From: Natrinema sp046097095
GTDB taxonomy: Archaea > Halobacteriota > Halobacteria > Halobacteriales > Natrialbaceae
Length of the DNA: 64,000 nucleotides
Direction of reading: 5' to 3'
NCBI RefSeq assembly: GCF_046097095.1
Contig: NZ_CP175700.1
Location: 54,291 to 118,290 of the forward strand
The position numbers and the translations under genes were made by a program. Position 1 is the stretch's first letter; each line of letters begins with the position of its first letter. Shown here one piece after another: positions 10,301 through 17,126 of the stretch. The notes beneath the pieces are model-generated. The model had not been told where the DNA came from and ran no database searches. It worked only from the letters and a program-made list of their open reading frames with translations.

Positions 10301-10777
10301 GCGAAGGAATGCATCGACCGGTATTTCGACCTTGATCTAAGCGGCTGGGAAATCGTCGATGCTGAACGAGAGTTCCAGCTAGAAGTGGATGGTCACGAAC
10401 TCGTCGGGTTTATCGACGCCGTCTATCGGACCCCTGACGGTGAGTTGGTCGTCATCGACTACAAAGCCACCGAGCGTCACCGAGACATTGACGAGAACAA
10501 GCAGCTGCCACTGTACCTGCTCGCCTGTCGTGACCTCTACGAGGAACCGATTACCCGCGCGGGATACGCCTATGTCGGCGATATCGGTCCAAAAGTCGAG
10601 GCCCGTTCGTTCGATGAGGGTGAACTAGATTCAGTACGAGCAGCGGTGTCGACGACGATGGATCGAATCAAGGAGACATCGTTCAGCGGGTACGAGACTG
10701 GGGAGCACTGTCGGTGGTGCCAGCACAGTTCCCTTCCCTGCGGGGAAGAGTGGCGTCAAGAGGACGGAGGCCGCTAG
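7343..10777 (+). CDS. AddA-like UvrD helicase fused to RecB-type nuclease
   Basis: A 1144-residue SF1A helicase-nuclease. Motifs in order: Walker A AGAGTGKTFTM, LTFTNNAADSM, Walker B FCDEFQDTD, VVGDDDQAIYEWRGA, QNFRS, VNVMTIHKSKGLDFP and LHVGITRAEG. The C-terminal 250 residues are a second PD-(D/E)XK nuclease: SYTSLEAYEECPRQHFL, GFIDAVYRT...LVVIDYKAT, then HCRWCQHSSLPC, so it too may hold an Fe-S cluster. Two nucleases plus one active helicase match AddAB of bacteria, which resects double-strand breaks and degrades foreign DNA. The start overlaps the previous stop (ATGA). The stop overlaps tail to tail with that of the opposite exonuclease gene. Confidence 0.8.
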   Translation: MSEDVPDWLPTIEDDEDPKPQQRTIIESERYPMRVLAGAGTGKTFTMVRKIENLIDEHGVSPDRILALTFTNNAADSMREKLNAKLGPAGYDVDAYTYHSICNEILTDYAYDAGLDPDFEIATDAEKYVIVLDVLDEIDYRAVKPNVYGPDSYVSGVASELLSFIGSMKRSGISPAEIEEYLGSPEQVYELDAVPDRVEEIASDHLGGRSVSTVLDGIPDTRADLVAERDTLRDEGLEASIKDFLDRLVDLCDALEVAFEEHEAGERSLPEDAHKLPKYLLGGYSSAPSGIPNDLKLELTDYLRDALDECKTALDLNAGYEAYERELDRRNLLDFDGLVVKTVELLETDVGEGLGDRWDYVFCDEFQDTDRLQFDLITSLVSEDRLFVVGDDDQAIYEWRGANVANITDELDDVFGPDLEDEPLEQNFRSRQPILDLANEALERLADRRSTKTLTRVDEPDFDGDTVAVVEEADDEGDRAEQLVTVTRNLLSGDAEALDRAYDPGEIALLVRNNDHATPILEGFDEGGIPYQVAGDLSTESIGVGTVVAYLKALARPEEDDVSWNRVLTMRYRLTDADLRRVNSHDDGTYARICNQPLEVFDEPDRIQEVREHISRLLKLRETASLSHLYRELKRLTNIDWYLSEQERRDLAQLDEIIDQYGNDAVQPPLTPQFIDSLQHYDSLLEESGSAPTSQPELADDAVNVMTIHKSKGLDFPVVLMPRLTADEWEPGSRTYDTFESALSEGPESVFDKDLVAQDANEARRILHVGITRAEGILVLHGSREEDDTDNERPVHDAVKSILPESVPWRPSNGHLPIWRDLQECLPSNHADWTASLASTVVGDVSGQVTYGSENLSASDGRDRVITFGNKLIEGSIEREPENRRFLIDALTGPMTPSPALQHSYTSLEAYEECPRQHFLDYVVNGFSDYRENGYGGDGISQRIVGLLFHDTAEIAAKEQAAERAEWYAICERLAGQRRATDELPVAKECIDRYFDLDLSGWEIVDAEREFQLEVDGHELVGFIDAVYRTPDGELVVIDYKATERHRDIDENKQLPLYLLACRDLYEEPITRAGYAYVGDIGPKVEARSFDEGELDSVRAAVSTTMDRIKETSFSGYETGEHCRWCQHSSLPCGEEWRQEDGGR

Positions 10778-11901
10778 TAGGTCATCGGGAATGACGGTTG
10801 ACCGGTCGACCGCTCATCGTCAGCTATAGCGAACAAGGGATGGATGTCTGCGAGCGTATAGGTTTCGAGACACGCATACAGGTTCGAGGCTCGGTTGTCC
10901 TCTCCTGCTGCGCTAGCCGTTAGCCACGCCTCACCGAAGTATGGAACGTCGCTGTTGAATACGGTGGGATCCCCAAGATCGTCAGACGGAGGGTCGCGGT
11001 CTTCCTCTCGCATGATCTCCCACTGGCTCTCGCGCCATGTCTGCGGTTCAAGCCCAGTTTCGTAATCCGTCCAGAGCGTCTTCGGTGCGGGCGATCCAAC
11101 ATGTTCAGCCATATCCTCGAGTGAACCCTCCCCAAGCACCCGATTCTTTGCCGACGAAAGGTCGGCATGGTAGTACGACTCGAGTGCTGTACGTACATTC
11201 TCTGCTCGTCCAGGCTCACCGATTTCCGCAGCGGCCCGTTCCGCACGACCCACCAAGACTGGGAGGTCGAACCACGCGCCCCCGAAGGTGATGAGAACAT
11301 CGACATCCCTCGCATCGATCCAGTTCACAACCGCCTCAATAGCGTCGAGTTCTGCAGAAGCCGTCTCGTCTTCACGGAAGAGGACCTCAGCCTCAATCTC
11401 CTCGCTCGGACTGCCTCGGTATCCAACGCCGGTACAGAGTAGTTCCTGATGGTCCGGGTTCGGTGGTTCGAGTTCTCGCTCGGAAACAGTCGTAATCGTC
11501 TCGATGTCGAGTGCTGCAATGGCATCGGCTGCACCGAGTCGACGCACAATATCAGTCGTATCTGAAGGCGGCATCTCTGGGCGGCCAGAGAGCTGGCGGA
11601 CCTGCCGATCCCACTTCGCTTTGATACCGATGGTTCCCTGGTACACGTCTGGGTTGACGTCGTCGAACCCATACCAGGTCCCTTCTTGAAAGGAGTGGTC
11701 AACGAGATCGCAGTCGTCATCGTCGAAAACTGTGAGCTTCACGTGCGTCCCCAGCACATCTGAACAGTGGACAAGCTGCGCCCACCAGTCGTGGTCTGGG
11801 GTTCGTTCGACCTTGTCGATCCGCAACGGGACTGTAAGACCGTATTCGCCATCTCGTTCCGCCGCGACGAGATTACTCGCGGTCAGGGTGTCTGTTGCCA
11901 T
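10774..11901 (-). CDS. DEDD-family 3'-5' exonuclease (PolB-exonuclease-like)
   Basis: A 375-residue protein. After an N-terminal 120 residues of unclear fold comes an RNase-H-like exonuclease with ALDIETITTV (Exo I, Asp-x-Glu), VLITFGGAWFDLPVL (Exo II, here Gly where Asn is usual) and YACLETYTLADIHPLF (Exo III Tyr...Asp). This is the arrangement of family B polymerase proofreading domains without a polymerase. It is likely to trim 3' ends for the neighbouring helicase-nuclease. A TATA element 25 bp before the ATG marks its own leaderless promoter. It converges on the AddA-like gene, with the two stop codons interlocked in four bases. Confidence 0.7.
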   Translation of the reverse strand: MATDTLTASNLVAAERDGEYGLTVPLRIDKVERTPDHDWWAQLVHCSDVLGTHVKLTVFDDDDCDLVDHSFQEGTWYGFDDVNPDVYQGTIGIKAKWDRQVRQLSGRPEMPPSDTTDIVRRLGAADAIAALDIETITTVSERELEPPNPDHQELLCTGVGYRGSPSEEIEAEVLFREDETASAELDAIEAVVNWIDARDVDVLITFGGAWFDLPVLVGRAERAAAEIGEPGRAENVRTALESYYHADLSSAKNRVLGEGSLEDMAEHVGSPAPKTLWTDYETGLEPQTWRESQWEIMREEDRDPPSDDLGDPTVFNSDVPYFGEAWLTASAAGEDNRASNLYACLETYTLADIHPLFAIADDERSTGQPSFPMTY

Positions 11902-11921
11902 AATAGTCCCACCAGACTAGA

Positions 11922-11930
11922 AGTATAACT
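11922..11930 (-). promoter_or_regulatory. TATA-box promoter of the exonuclease gene
   Basis: The minus strand reads AGTTATACTT, centred about 25 bp from the ATG at 11901, consistent with a leaderless transcript. Confidence 0.5.
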
Positions 11931-12031
11931 ACTTTTTGATGGCAGTATTTCCATAATACTGTGTTTAGGATGGTTTTAGTCGGAACGCTTATTTCCTGAC
12001 AGAGTATTGGTGGCCTCAAAGAGGATGGCAT

Positions 12032-12154
12032 ATGAACACACGAGTCGGCATTCATCCGACAAACGAGCCGGGATTACAGCTGGATGGATCGAACCTACAT
12101 ATTGTCGTACGGAAAGCGGCCCTAACGAACCTCGGCCGGATTACACCTAAATGA
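12032..12154 (+). CDS. Possible 40-aa protein or leader of the PLD-ATPase gene
   Basis: ATG at 12032 follows GAGGA by 5 nt and opens a 40-codon frame (MNTRVGIHPT...ITPK) that ends 22 bp before the PLD-ATPase start. The composition is not clearly halophilic. It is offered as a small gene or upstream leader frame on the strength of the ribosome binding site and position only. Confidence 0.3.
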   Translation: MNTRVGIHPTNEPGLQLDGSNLHIVVRKAALTNLGRITPK

Positions 12155-12176
12155 TGAAGGACCAATTTCGAATCCA

Positions 12177-14324
12177 ATGAAATTCGACGCTCCACTTGAT
12201 ACCGGAAGCAGTGATCACAGCCACGTCGAGATTTTCAAGAGCTGGCGGTCATTCTCCGACGTATTCGATGGCGCAAAACGAATGCGTGTCGTCACCTACT
12301 GTGACTCCCCCGAGTTTATTCTGGATCTCTTCGAAGACCTCGACGACTTGGAGTCCTTAGAGGTGGTCGTCGGGGACGTCTCCGACTACCGCGAGCGCCT
12401 CATCGACAAGCCCGACCTCGCAGATCGGCTTGAACAGCTCAGGAGTGAAGGCAAGCTCGTAATCTACCTCTGTGAGAACAAGGAAGTTCACTCTAAGCTG
12501 TATCTCGTCGAGTACAACGACTCCGTCTTAGAAGAAGCAGATGAGGACGGCGATGAGGATCAGATGACCCTTGGCGGAGAGGCTCCGGTTGAAACCGAAC
12601 CCGAGGACACTGATGACGGTACACCGGCGAAGGTCATCGTTGGCTCCCCGAACCTCTCTCGAAATGCATGGTCGAATCAGACGAACATGGGCGTCGTCTA
12701 CGATACGAAGACGGACAGTGAGCTCTACGGGGAGTTTGAGGAGCTTTATCGCGATCACCGGGACTCGTACAACAGTGGTGGACCCTTCCTGGAGGATCTC
12801 TCCGAACAACTCGAACTCTCGGACGATGACCGAGAAGAGGTAATCAAACTGTACACCGAAGGGCGTGTGGGTACACAAGACGAGCTAGGGGAGGTTCACG
12901 GTCGTCTCGCGGACCATATCGATGCAGAAGTTGAGGCGGTAGATCTCGCGCTCGATGGAGGCACGGATACCGTCGCAGAGCAGGAGTCAGAGGAGCCAGA
13001 GCTCGATACAGAGGACGAATCTGTCGAGAATGATCCTGATTTGGAAGATGCGCCACAGGACCGCATCACCTTGTCTCTACGCGGGTACGAAGAGTCGACA
13101 GTTGATACGTTGTCGCAGATGACTGACTTTGATGCGACAGTGTCGAATGATACGTTGACGACGACCCCAGATGCGTTCCAGCGGTATGCGCAACAGGTGT
13201 TCGATGTCCCGACAATGCACCTGAACGAGTCCAAGGATGAGCTGAAGTTCCATTACGACGGCACGGTCTATCGTGTCACGCAGCCTCCGTCTAATCCAGA
13301 GCGTGTCGACGAAGCGCTGGCCGAGATTGAGGACTACTTTGCGACAGTGGACAACTATGGGAATTCCAACAATCCAACCGCAGTCAAGGCCCACATGTAC
13401 GAAGCACTACTCTGGTTCTTCTGGGCCCCATTCGCCAATCGACAGGCCGCGTTTTACCGTGAGCACGGGATTAACCTCGACAAGGCTCTCCCGTACCTCT
13501 ACGTCTTTGGCGAGTCAAACGGAGGAAAAGGGACATTCTGTCGATTTGCCCTGTCTCTGATCAGTGGAAACCGTGTCGAAGCACCCGTCGACGCAGACGA
13601 AATTGGGAAGCGAAAAGTCCGGAATCTGCGTTCAGCACACACGTCGTTCCCCGTCGTCGTCGACGACATCACCAAGCAGAAGGTGAACTCGCTGGATACC
13701 CTTCGAAACTATTGGAGTGGATGGACCGGCGAAACAGCCTATCCGATGTTCGCCTTCATCTCGAACGATAAGCGCCCTGGAGAGTGGTTCCGTAACCGTG
13801 CTAAGATCCTCCGATTCGACGTGAATTTCATGACCTCACATCAGGGGGAAGCTGAAGTAAACCGTCTAATCGACACGGAGAACCCGATTTTCCAGTGGTT
13901 TGGGTACGAGTATCTCAACCGCGATCTCGAACTGGGAACTGACTCTGACGCACTTCGGGAAGTGAGGGCGGCCATGCAGGACCTCTATGAGCATGCCGAC
14001 CGTCCACTGCCAGACTACTTCCCAACCGAACCGGCTGAGCAAGCATATGACACTGGCAGAGAGCGCTGGCGAAACCTCATCGACCGAGGGGACGTCGAAA
14101 TTGCTAAAGACAGTGATACGCTACAGGTGACCTTCCCGGAGTCGATGAACTTCGAACTCCACGAGTACAAGCGCGACCCTCCGATGACGGTTCGAATTGA
14201 AAAGCGGGGACTCGACTTGATCATCAAGACGCCGGACGAGTTCTTCGACTGGCTGGGGGAGACGACTACCGGCGATCCGCGAGAAGGATTCCTCTCACGC
14301 GCTCGTAGCCTTCTGAAGCGGTAA
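12177..14324 (+). CDS. Phospholipase D-like nuclease fused to a P-loop NTPase
   Basis: A 715-residue protein. Residues 1-200 form a PLD-type nuclease half: VHSKLYLVEY is the His-x-Lys segment and VIVGSPNLSRNAW the Ser/Asn segment, with an unusual acidic insertion of about 45 residues between them. An acidic linker follows (about 230-310). Residues 380-600 are a P-loop domain: Walker A GESNGGKGTF, then FPVVVDDITKQ as Walker B, and a sensor-like FAFISND, recalling phage/plasmid SF3-type ATPases. Only one HKD half-site is seen, so the nuclease should work as a dimer. No gene shares its transcript apart from a possible leader. Context suggests DNA cutting coupled to ATP-driven DNA handling. Confidence 0.65.
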   Translation: MKFDAPLDTGSSDHSHVEIFKSWRSFSDVFDGAKRMRVVTYCDSPEFILDLFEDLDDLESLEVVVGDVSDYRERLIDKPDLADRLEQLRSEGKLVIYLCENKEVHSKLYLVEYNDSVLEEADEDGDEDQMTLGGEAPVETEPEDTDDGTPAKVIVGSPNLSRNAWSNQTNMGVVYDTKTDSELYGEFEELYRDHRDSYNSGGPFLEDLSEQLELSDDDREEVIKLYTEGRVGTQDELGEVHGRLADHIDAEVEAVDLALDGGTDTVAEQESEEPELDTEDESVENDPDLEDAPQDRITLSLRGYEESTVDTLSQMTDFDATVSNDTLTTTPDAFQRYAQQVFDVPTMHLNESKDELKFHYDGTVYRVTQPPSNPERVDEALAEIEDYFATVDNYGNSNNPTAVKAHMYEALLWFFWAPFANRQAAFYREHGINLDKALPYLYVFGESNGGKGTFCRFALSLISGNRVEAPVDADEIGKRKVRNLRSAHTSFPVVVDDITKQKVNSLDTLRNYWSGWTGETAYPMFAFISNDKRPGEWFRNRAKILRFDVNFMTSHQGEAEVNRLIDTENPIFQWFGYEYLNRDLELGTDSDALREVRAAMQDLYEHADRPLPDYFPTEPAEQAYDTGRERWRNLIDRGDVEIAKDSDTLQVTFPESMNFELHEYKRDPPMTVRIEKRGLDLIIKTPDEFFDWLGETTTGDPREGFLSRARSLLKR

Positions 14325-14533
14325 CCAGGAAACTTGTGTAGATCGGCGGACGCGATGTGACCTTCTCGTGGAACTCAACACTGCTGAATACACTCTATAG
14401 ATTGTCGTTTGGCCCTCGAGCTGGCGGATTTCGCACACTGGGGAGTCAAATCCTATTGATCTATACCACAGCATTTCCCAGCTCAGGGGCGCAATATCTA
14501 ATTTAGCGTGTTTCGGATGTCGCTAGTGGCAAG

Positions 14534-14540
14534 ATATAAG
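14534..14540 (+). promoter_or_regulatory. TATA-box promoter of the ubiquitin-like operon
   Basis: AAGATATAAG lies with its TATA core about 28 bp before the ATG at 14565, giving a leaderless start. The 14325-14533 stretch before it holds no gene that I can support. Confidence 0.55.
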
Positions 14541-14564
14541 TCATCCCAGAATAGATGTAGTGGT

Positions 14565-14837
14565 ATGGGAGCTGAAGACCAAGGGGAGGAGAACCGGACG
14601 TACCCGATCCACATCGGGAACACGACGATTCGGTTCGACGACCCCGTTCAGACCGCAGAGACGATTATGATCGAAGCAGGAACAGACGAGGATAAAACCG
14701 ACCAGAAGTGGCTCTACGCTCTGGAAGGAAAGAACAAGCCCAAGGACACTCAGTTCGAGGACTCCGACACCGTCGACCTCAGTGACGAGAATCGGAAGTT
14801 CTTCCGAATTGTCCCGAAGGGGAGCGGTCGGTCGTGA
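14565..14837 (+). CDS. Ubiquitin-like (multiubiquitin-domain) protein, 90 aa
   Basis: A 90-residue protein with one beta-grasp domain of the prokaryotic multiubiquitin type: YPIHIGNTTIRFDDP, then the helix VQTAETIMIEAG, then KWLYALEG and FFRIVPKG. It is the presumed modifier of the conjugation cassette encoded by the next two genes, which overlap or abut it. The C-terminus is KGSGRS with no terminal Gly-Gly. Either the JAB peptidase trims it after a Gly, or it is not conjugated in the classical way. The ATG was chosen because it sits 28 bp from a TATA box; an earlier in-frame ATG would lie on the other side of the TATA box. Confidence 0.7.
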   Translation: MGAEDQGEENRTYPIHIGNTTIRFDDPVQTAETIMIEAGTDEDKTDQKWLYALEGKNKPKDTQFEDSDTVDLSDENRKFFRIVPKGSGRS

Positions 14838-15325
14838 GTGAAGGCGAAACGTCCACGGGCGAGATAGATGGACCTTCCCCGCCAGACAGGCTCGCAGAAG
14901 AGAATCTGAAACCTTCGTTTCAGAAGGCGCTTTCGGCCCTCCGAGAAAGACACACACCAGCAATCCCCGTCGGAAGACACGACGGGGAAATCGCAGTCTG
15001 GCTTGGTGAGTTCGACTTCTCCAAGTACTCACCCCCGTACAAACCGGAACGGGCGGAAGTATACACATTCCTGCCCGAAAATTTCGTGAACAGTGATCCA
15101 CACTGGGTCGTTACCGTTCCACCAGTCGAGCGTTCCGACCGCACTGGATGGCAAGACAATAACCCGGACCGACGAGATCCAGACCGTCACCTCCAGAATG
15201 AGTTAGGTACTGATTCGGGTATCACATTTAGTCTAAGATGGTCGAAGCTGAATTTTAAGCCGGACAAGCCAGAGCACGCTGTGCGTGCAATCGAAGTGAT
15301 CAACGCCGGCTTCGAAACAGGATAG
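14834..15325 (+). CDS. E2-like protein (prokaryotic E2 family E type), no cysteine
   Basis: A 163-residue protein. The central part (VYTFLPENF, then HWVVTVPPVER) and its place between a multiubiquitin protein and a JAB-E1 fusion match prokaryotic E2/UBC family E. The whole protein contains no cysteine, so it cannot form the E2 thioester used by eukaryotic UBCs. It may act as a non-catalytic adaptor for the Ubl, or use another residue. The GTG start overlaps the stop of the Ubl gene (GTGA), and the next gene starts one base after its stop. Confidence 0.6.
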   Translation: MSEGETSTGEIDGPSPPDRLAEENLKPSFQKALSALRERHTPAIPVGRHDGEIAVWLGEFDFSKYSPPYKPERAEVYTFLPENFVNSDPHWVVTVPPVERSDRTGWQDNNPDRRDPDRHLQNELGTDSGITFSLRWSKLNFKPDKPEHAVRAIEVINAGFETG

Positions 15326-15326
15326 C

Positions 15327-17093
15327 ATGACAGGAGCGTACCGTGCCCGTGCAGTCGGTGAGAAGTCGCCACCCAGTCAGGCGGCAGAGTTCCAGTTTGC
15401 GCTCAGTGAAGAGGCATGGGAGACACTTGATGGATTCCTGAAGCCGCCCGAAGGCCACCATCTGCATGGTTTACCCGAGCGAGGAGCCATCGGAATCATC
15501 ACCCCCAGCACGGGAGACAGAAGGACGACGTACCTGTTACAGAAGGTCGTCGAACCGGGCCCGGGAGACGTCTACTTCGACGGCCAGCTAAAGTTCCACC
15601 CAGACTATACACTACGGGCAATCAACGAGGCTGCAGAAGTGCCAGGAGCGGGTCTGATCTTCATCCACACCCATCCGGGAAGCGGTGCGACCCCGTCTGG
15701 CCCCGACAAAATAGCTGATAAAGAAGAACTGTACGACATCGGTCTGAATCTCGGCTCGGAGGTCCCGCTCGCAGCGGGTATCGTGACAGATCGTCCTAAC
15801 CCCGAGACTGGCCAACGCGAATGGTCGGTTCGGGCGTATGAGTTCGTCTACCCGAACTCATCAAAGGCTGAAGGGGCAAGCCGTACCGGAGAGGAAACAG
15901 GTGAGTTCACGCACGCAACAGCGGTCCGAGTTGTAGGTGAACGAATCAAAAAGCTCCCAACGATTAGGGATGCTGCTGGGCCGGCTGGTACAGGCGGAGC
16001 GATCGACTCAGAAGCTCAGGATTCTACGGTAGAGCTCTGGGGGGAACGCGGTCAACAGACGCTTGCTGGCTTCCGCGTTGGGGTCGTAGGTCTCGGAGGC
16101 GTCGGTTCGCTCCTCGCCGAACAGTTAGCGCGTCTCGGCGTTGAAGAAACGGTCTTCGTCGACTTCGACTACCTCGAACGTGCGAACCTCAATCGGTCTT
16201 ACGGCGCTACAGCTGATGATGTCGGTAAGCCGAAAGTCGAGGTGGCAAAGAAAGTCGCGGAGCGGTCGGCGACGAACCCGCGGTTCACCGCACAGGCAGA
16301 GTACGGAAGCGTAGTCGAGGAAGACGAGGAGCACGCTTGCCTTCCACAACTGCTCGACTGCGATGTCATCATCAACGCCGCTGACACGCACTGGGTTCGA
16401 TTCCTCCTTGACGAGGTCTCACATGCCCACCTCATTCCTGTTCTCGACGGGGGTACCGAGCTCATCCCGAATGACGAAAAAGATGAACTCGACATCGGGT
16501 CTGGATCGCTTGTCTCCGCTACGGGACCAGGACATCCCTGTCTCGAGTGTACTGGCCACTGGTTCCACGGAGATGAGGAAGAGGGCGTGATTCACGACAG
16601 AGAGCCAGATGCCGCCCGTGGAGCGGGATACGTCCAAGGCCGGGAGGATGGTGAAGAGCTGGCAGATGATGGTGAAGGTGATGAGCGGGCGCCCTCCGTG
16701 GCCACGAACAACGGGCTCGTGGCATCACTCTTGACCCTTCGTTTCCAAGCGCTTGCAGTCGGCATCACCTCACAAGCTCTCGTTGGCAGTCAGGAGTACG
16801 ATGCTCTCTTTGGTACAGTTGACTGGCAAGAAGATAGCAATAATGAAAAACGGATCTCGTGCAAGGAGGGCTGCGACCGGAAAGAAGCACTCGCACGGGG
16901 CGACCACTACGAGTTGCCGACTGAGCCCGATCCGACGTTCCGGAAGGTTCTCGAAGAACACAGAGAGGGCGATCAGCAACAACAGACCGCCGAACCGGAT
17001 GATGAAGAGCAAACAGAGAGGGGCGTATTTCAGCGCATTACTGCGTATGTCGCTCGTCTCATGAACCGAAGCTCGAAGGAATCGTCTCAGTAG
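15327..17093 (+). CDS. JAB (JAMM) peptidase fused to ThiF/E1-like enzyme
   Basis: A 588-residue fusion. Residues about 10-170 are a JAB/JAMM zinc isopeptidase with HTHPGSGATPSGPD (His-x-His...Ser...Asp). Residues about 235-500 are an E1/ThiF Rossmann domain: VVGLGGVGSLLAEQLARLG binds ATP, VDFDYLERANLNR carries the Asp and Arg of the adenylation site, and HPCLEC with CKEGC look like zinc ligands. At the place where ThiF has its acyl-accepting cysteine I see SVATNNGLVAS with no Cys. The fusion would activate the upstream Ubl and also process or remove it. Such E1-JAB fusions beside multiubiquitin and E2 genes are known from comparative genomics. The ATG lies one base after the E2-like stop. Confidence 0.75.
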   Translation: MTGAYRARAVGEKSPPSQAAEFQFALSEEAWETLDGFLKPPEGHHLHGLPERGAIGIITPSTGDRRTTYLLQKVVEPGPGDVYFDGQLKFHPDYTLRAINEAAEVPGAGLIFIHTHPGSGATPSGPDKIADKEELYDIGLNLGSEVPLAAGIVTDRPNPETGQREWSVRAYEFVYPNSSKAEGASRTGEETGEFTHATAVRVVGERIKKLPTIRDAAGPAGTGGAIDSEAQDSTVELWGERGQQTLAGFRVGVVGLGGVGSLLAEQLARLGVEETVFVDFDYLERANLNRSYGATADDVGKPKVEVAKKVAERSATNPRFTAQAEYGSVVEEDEEHACLPQLLDCDVIINAADTHWVRFLLDEVSHAHLIPVLDGGTELIPNDEKDELDIGSGSLVSATGPGHPCLECTGHWFHGDEEEGVIHDREPDAARGAGYVQGREDGEELADDGEGDERAPSVATNNGLVASLLTLRFQALAVGITSQALVGSQEYDALFGTVDWQEDSNNEKRISCKEGCDRKEALARGDHYELPTEPDPTFRKVLEEHREGDQQQQTAEPDDEEQTERGVFQRITAYVARLMNRSSKESSQ

Positions 17094-17126
17094 AGCGAAA
17101 AATAGACAATAACAACACACGATCAC

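Noticed and set aside
4382..10777. Cas4 or other CRISPR adaptation gene
   Set aside because: The Fe-S nuclease resembles Cas4, but its overlap with AddA- and AddB-like genes and the absence of cas1 or repeats favour an AddAB role.
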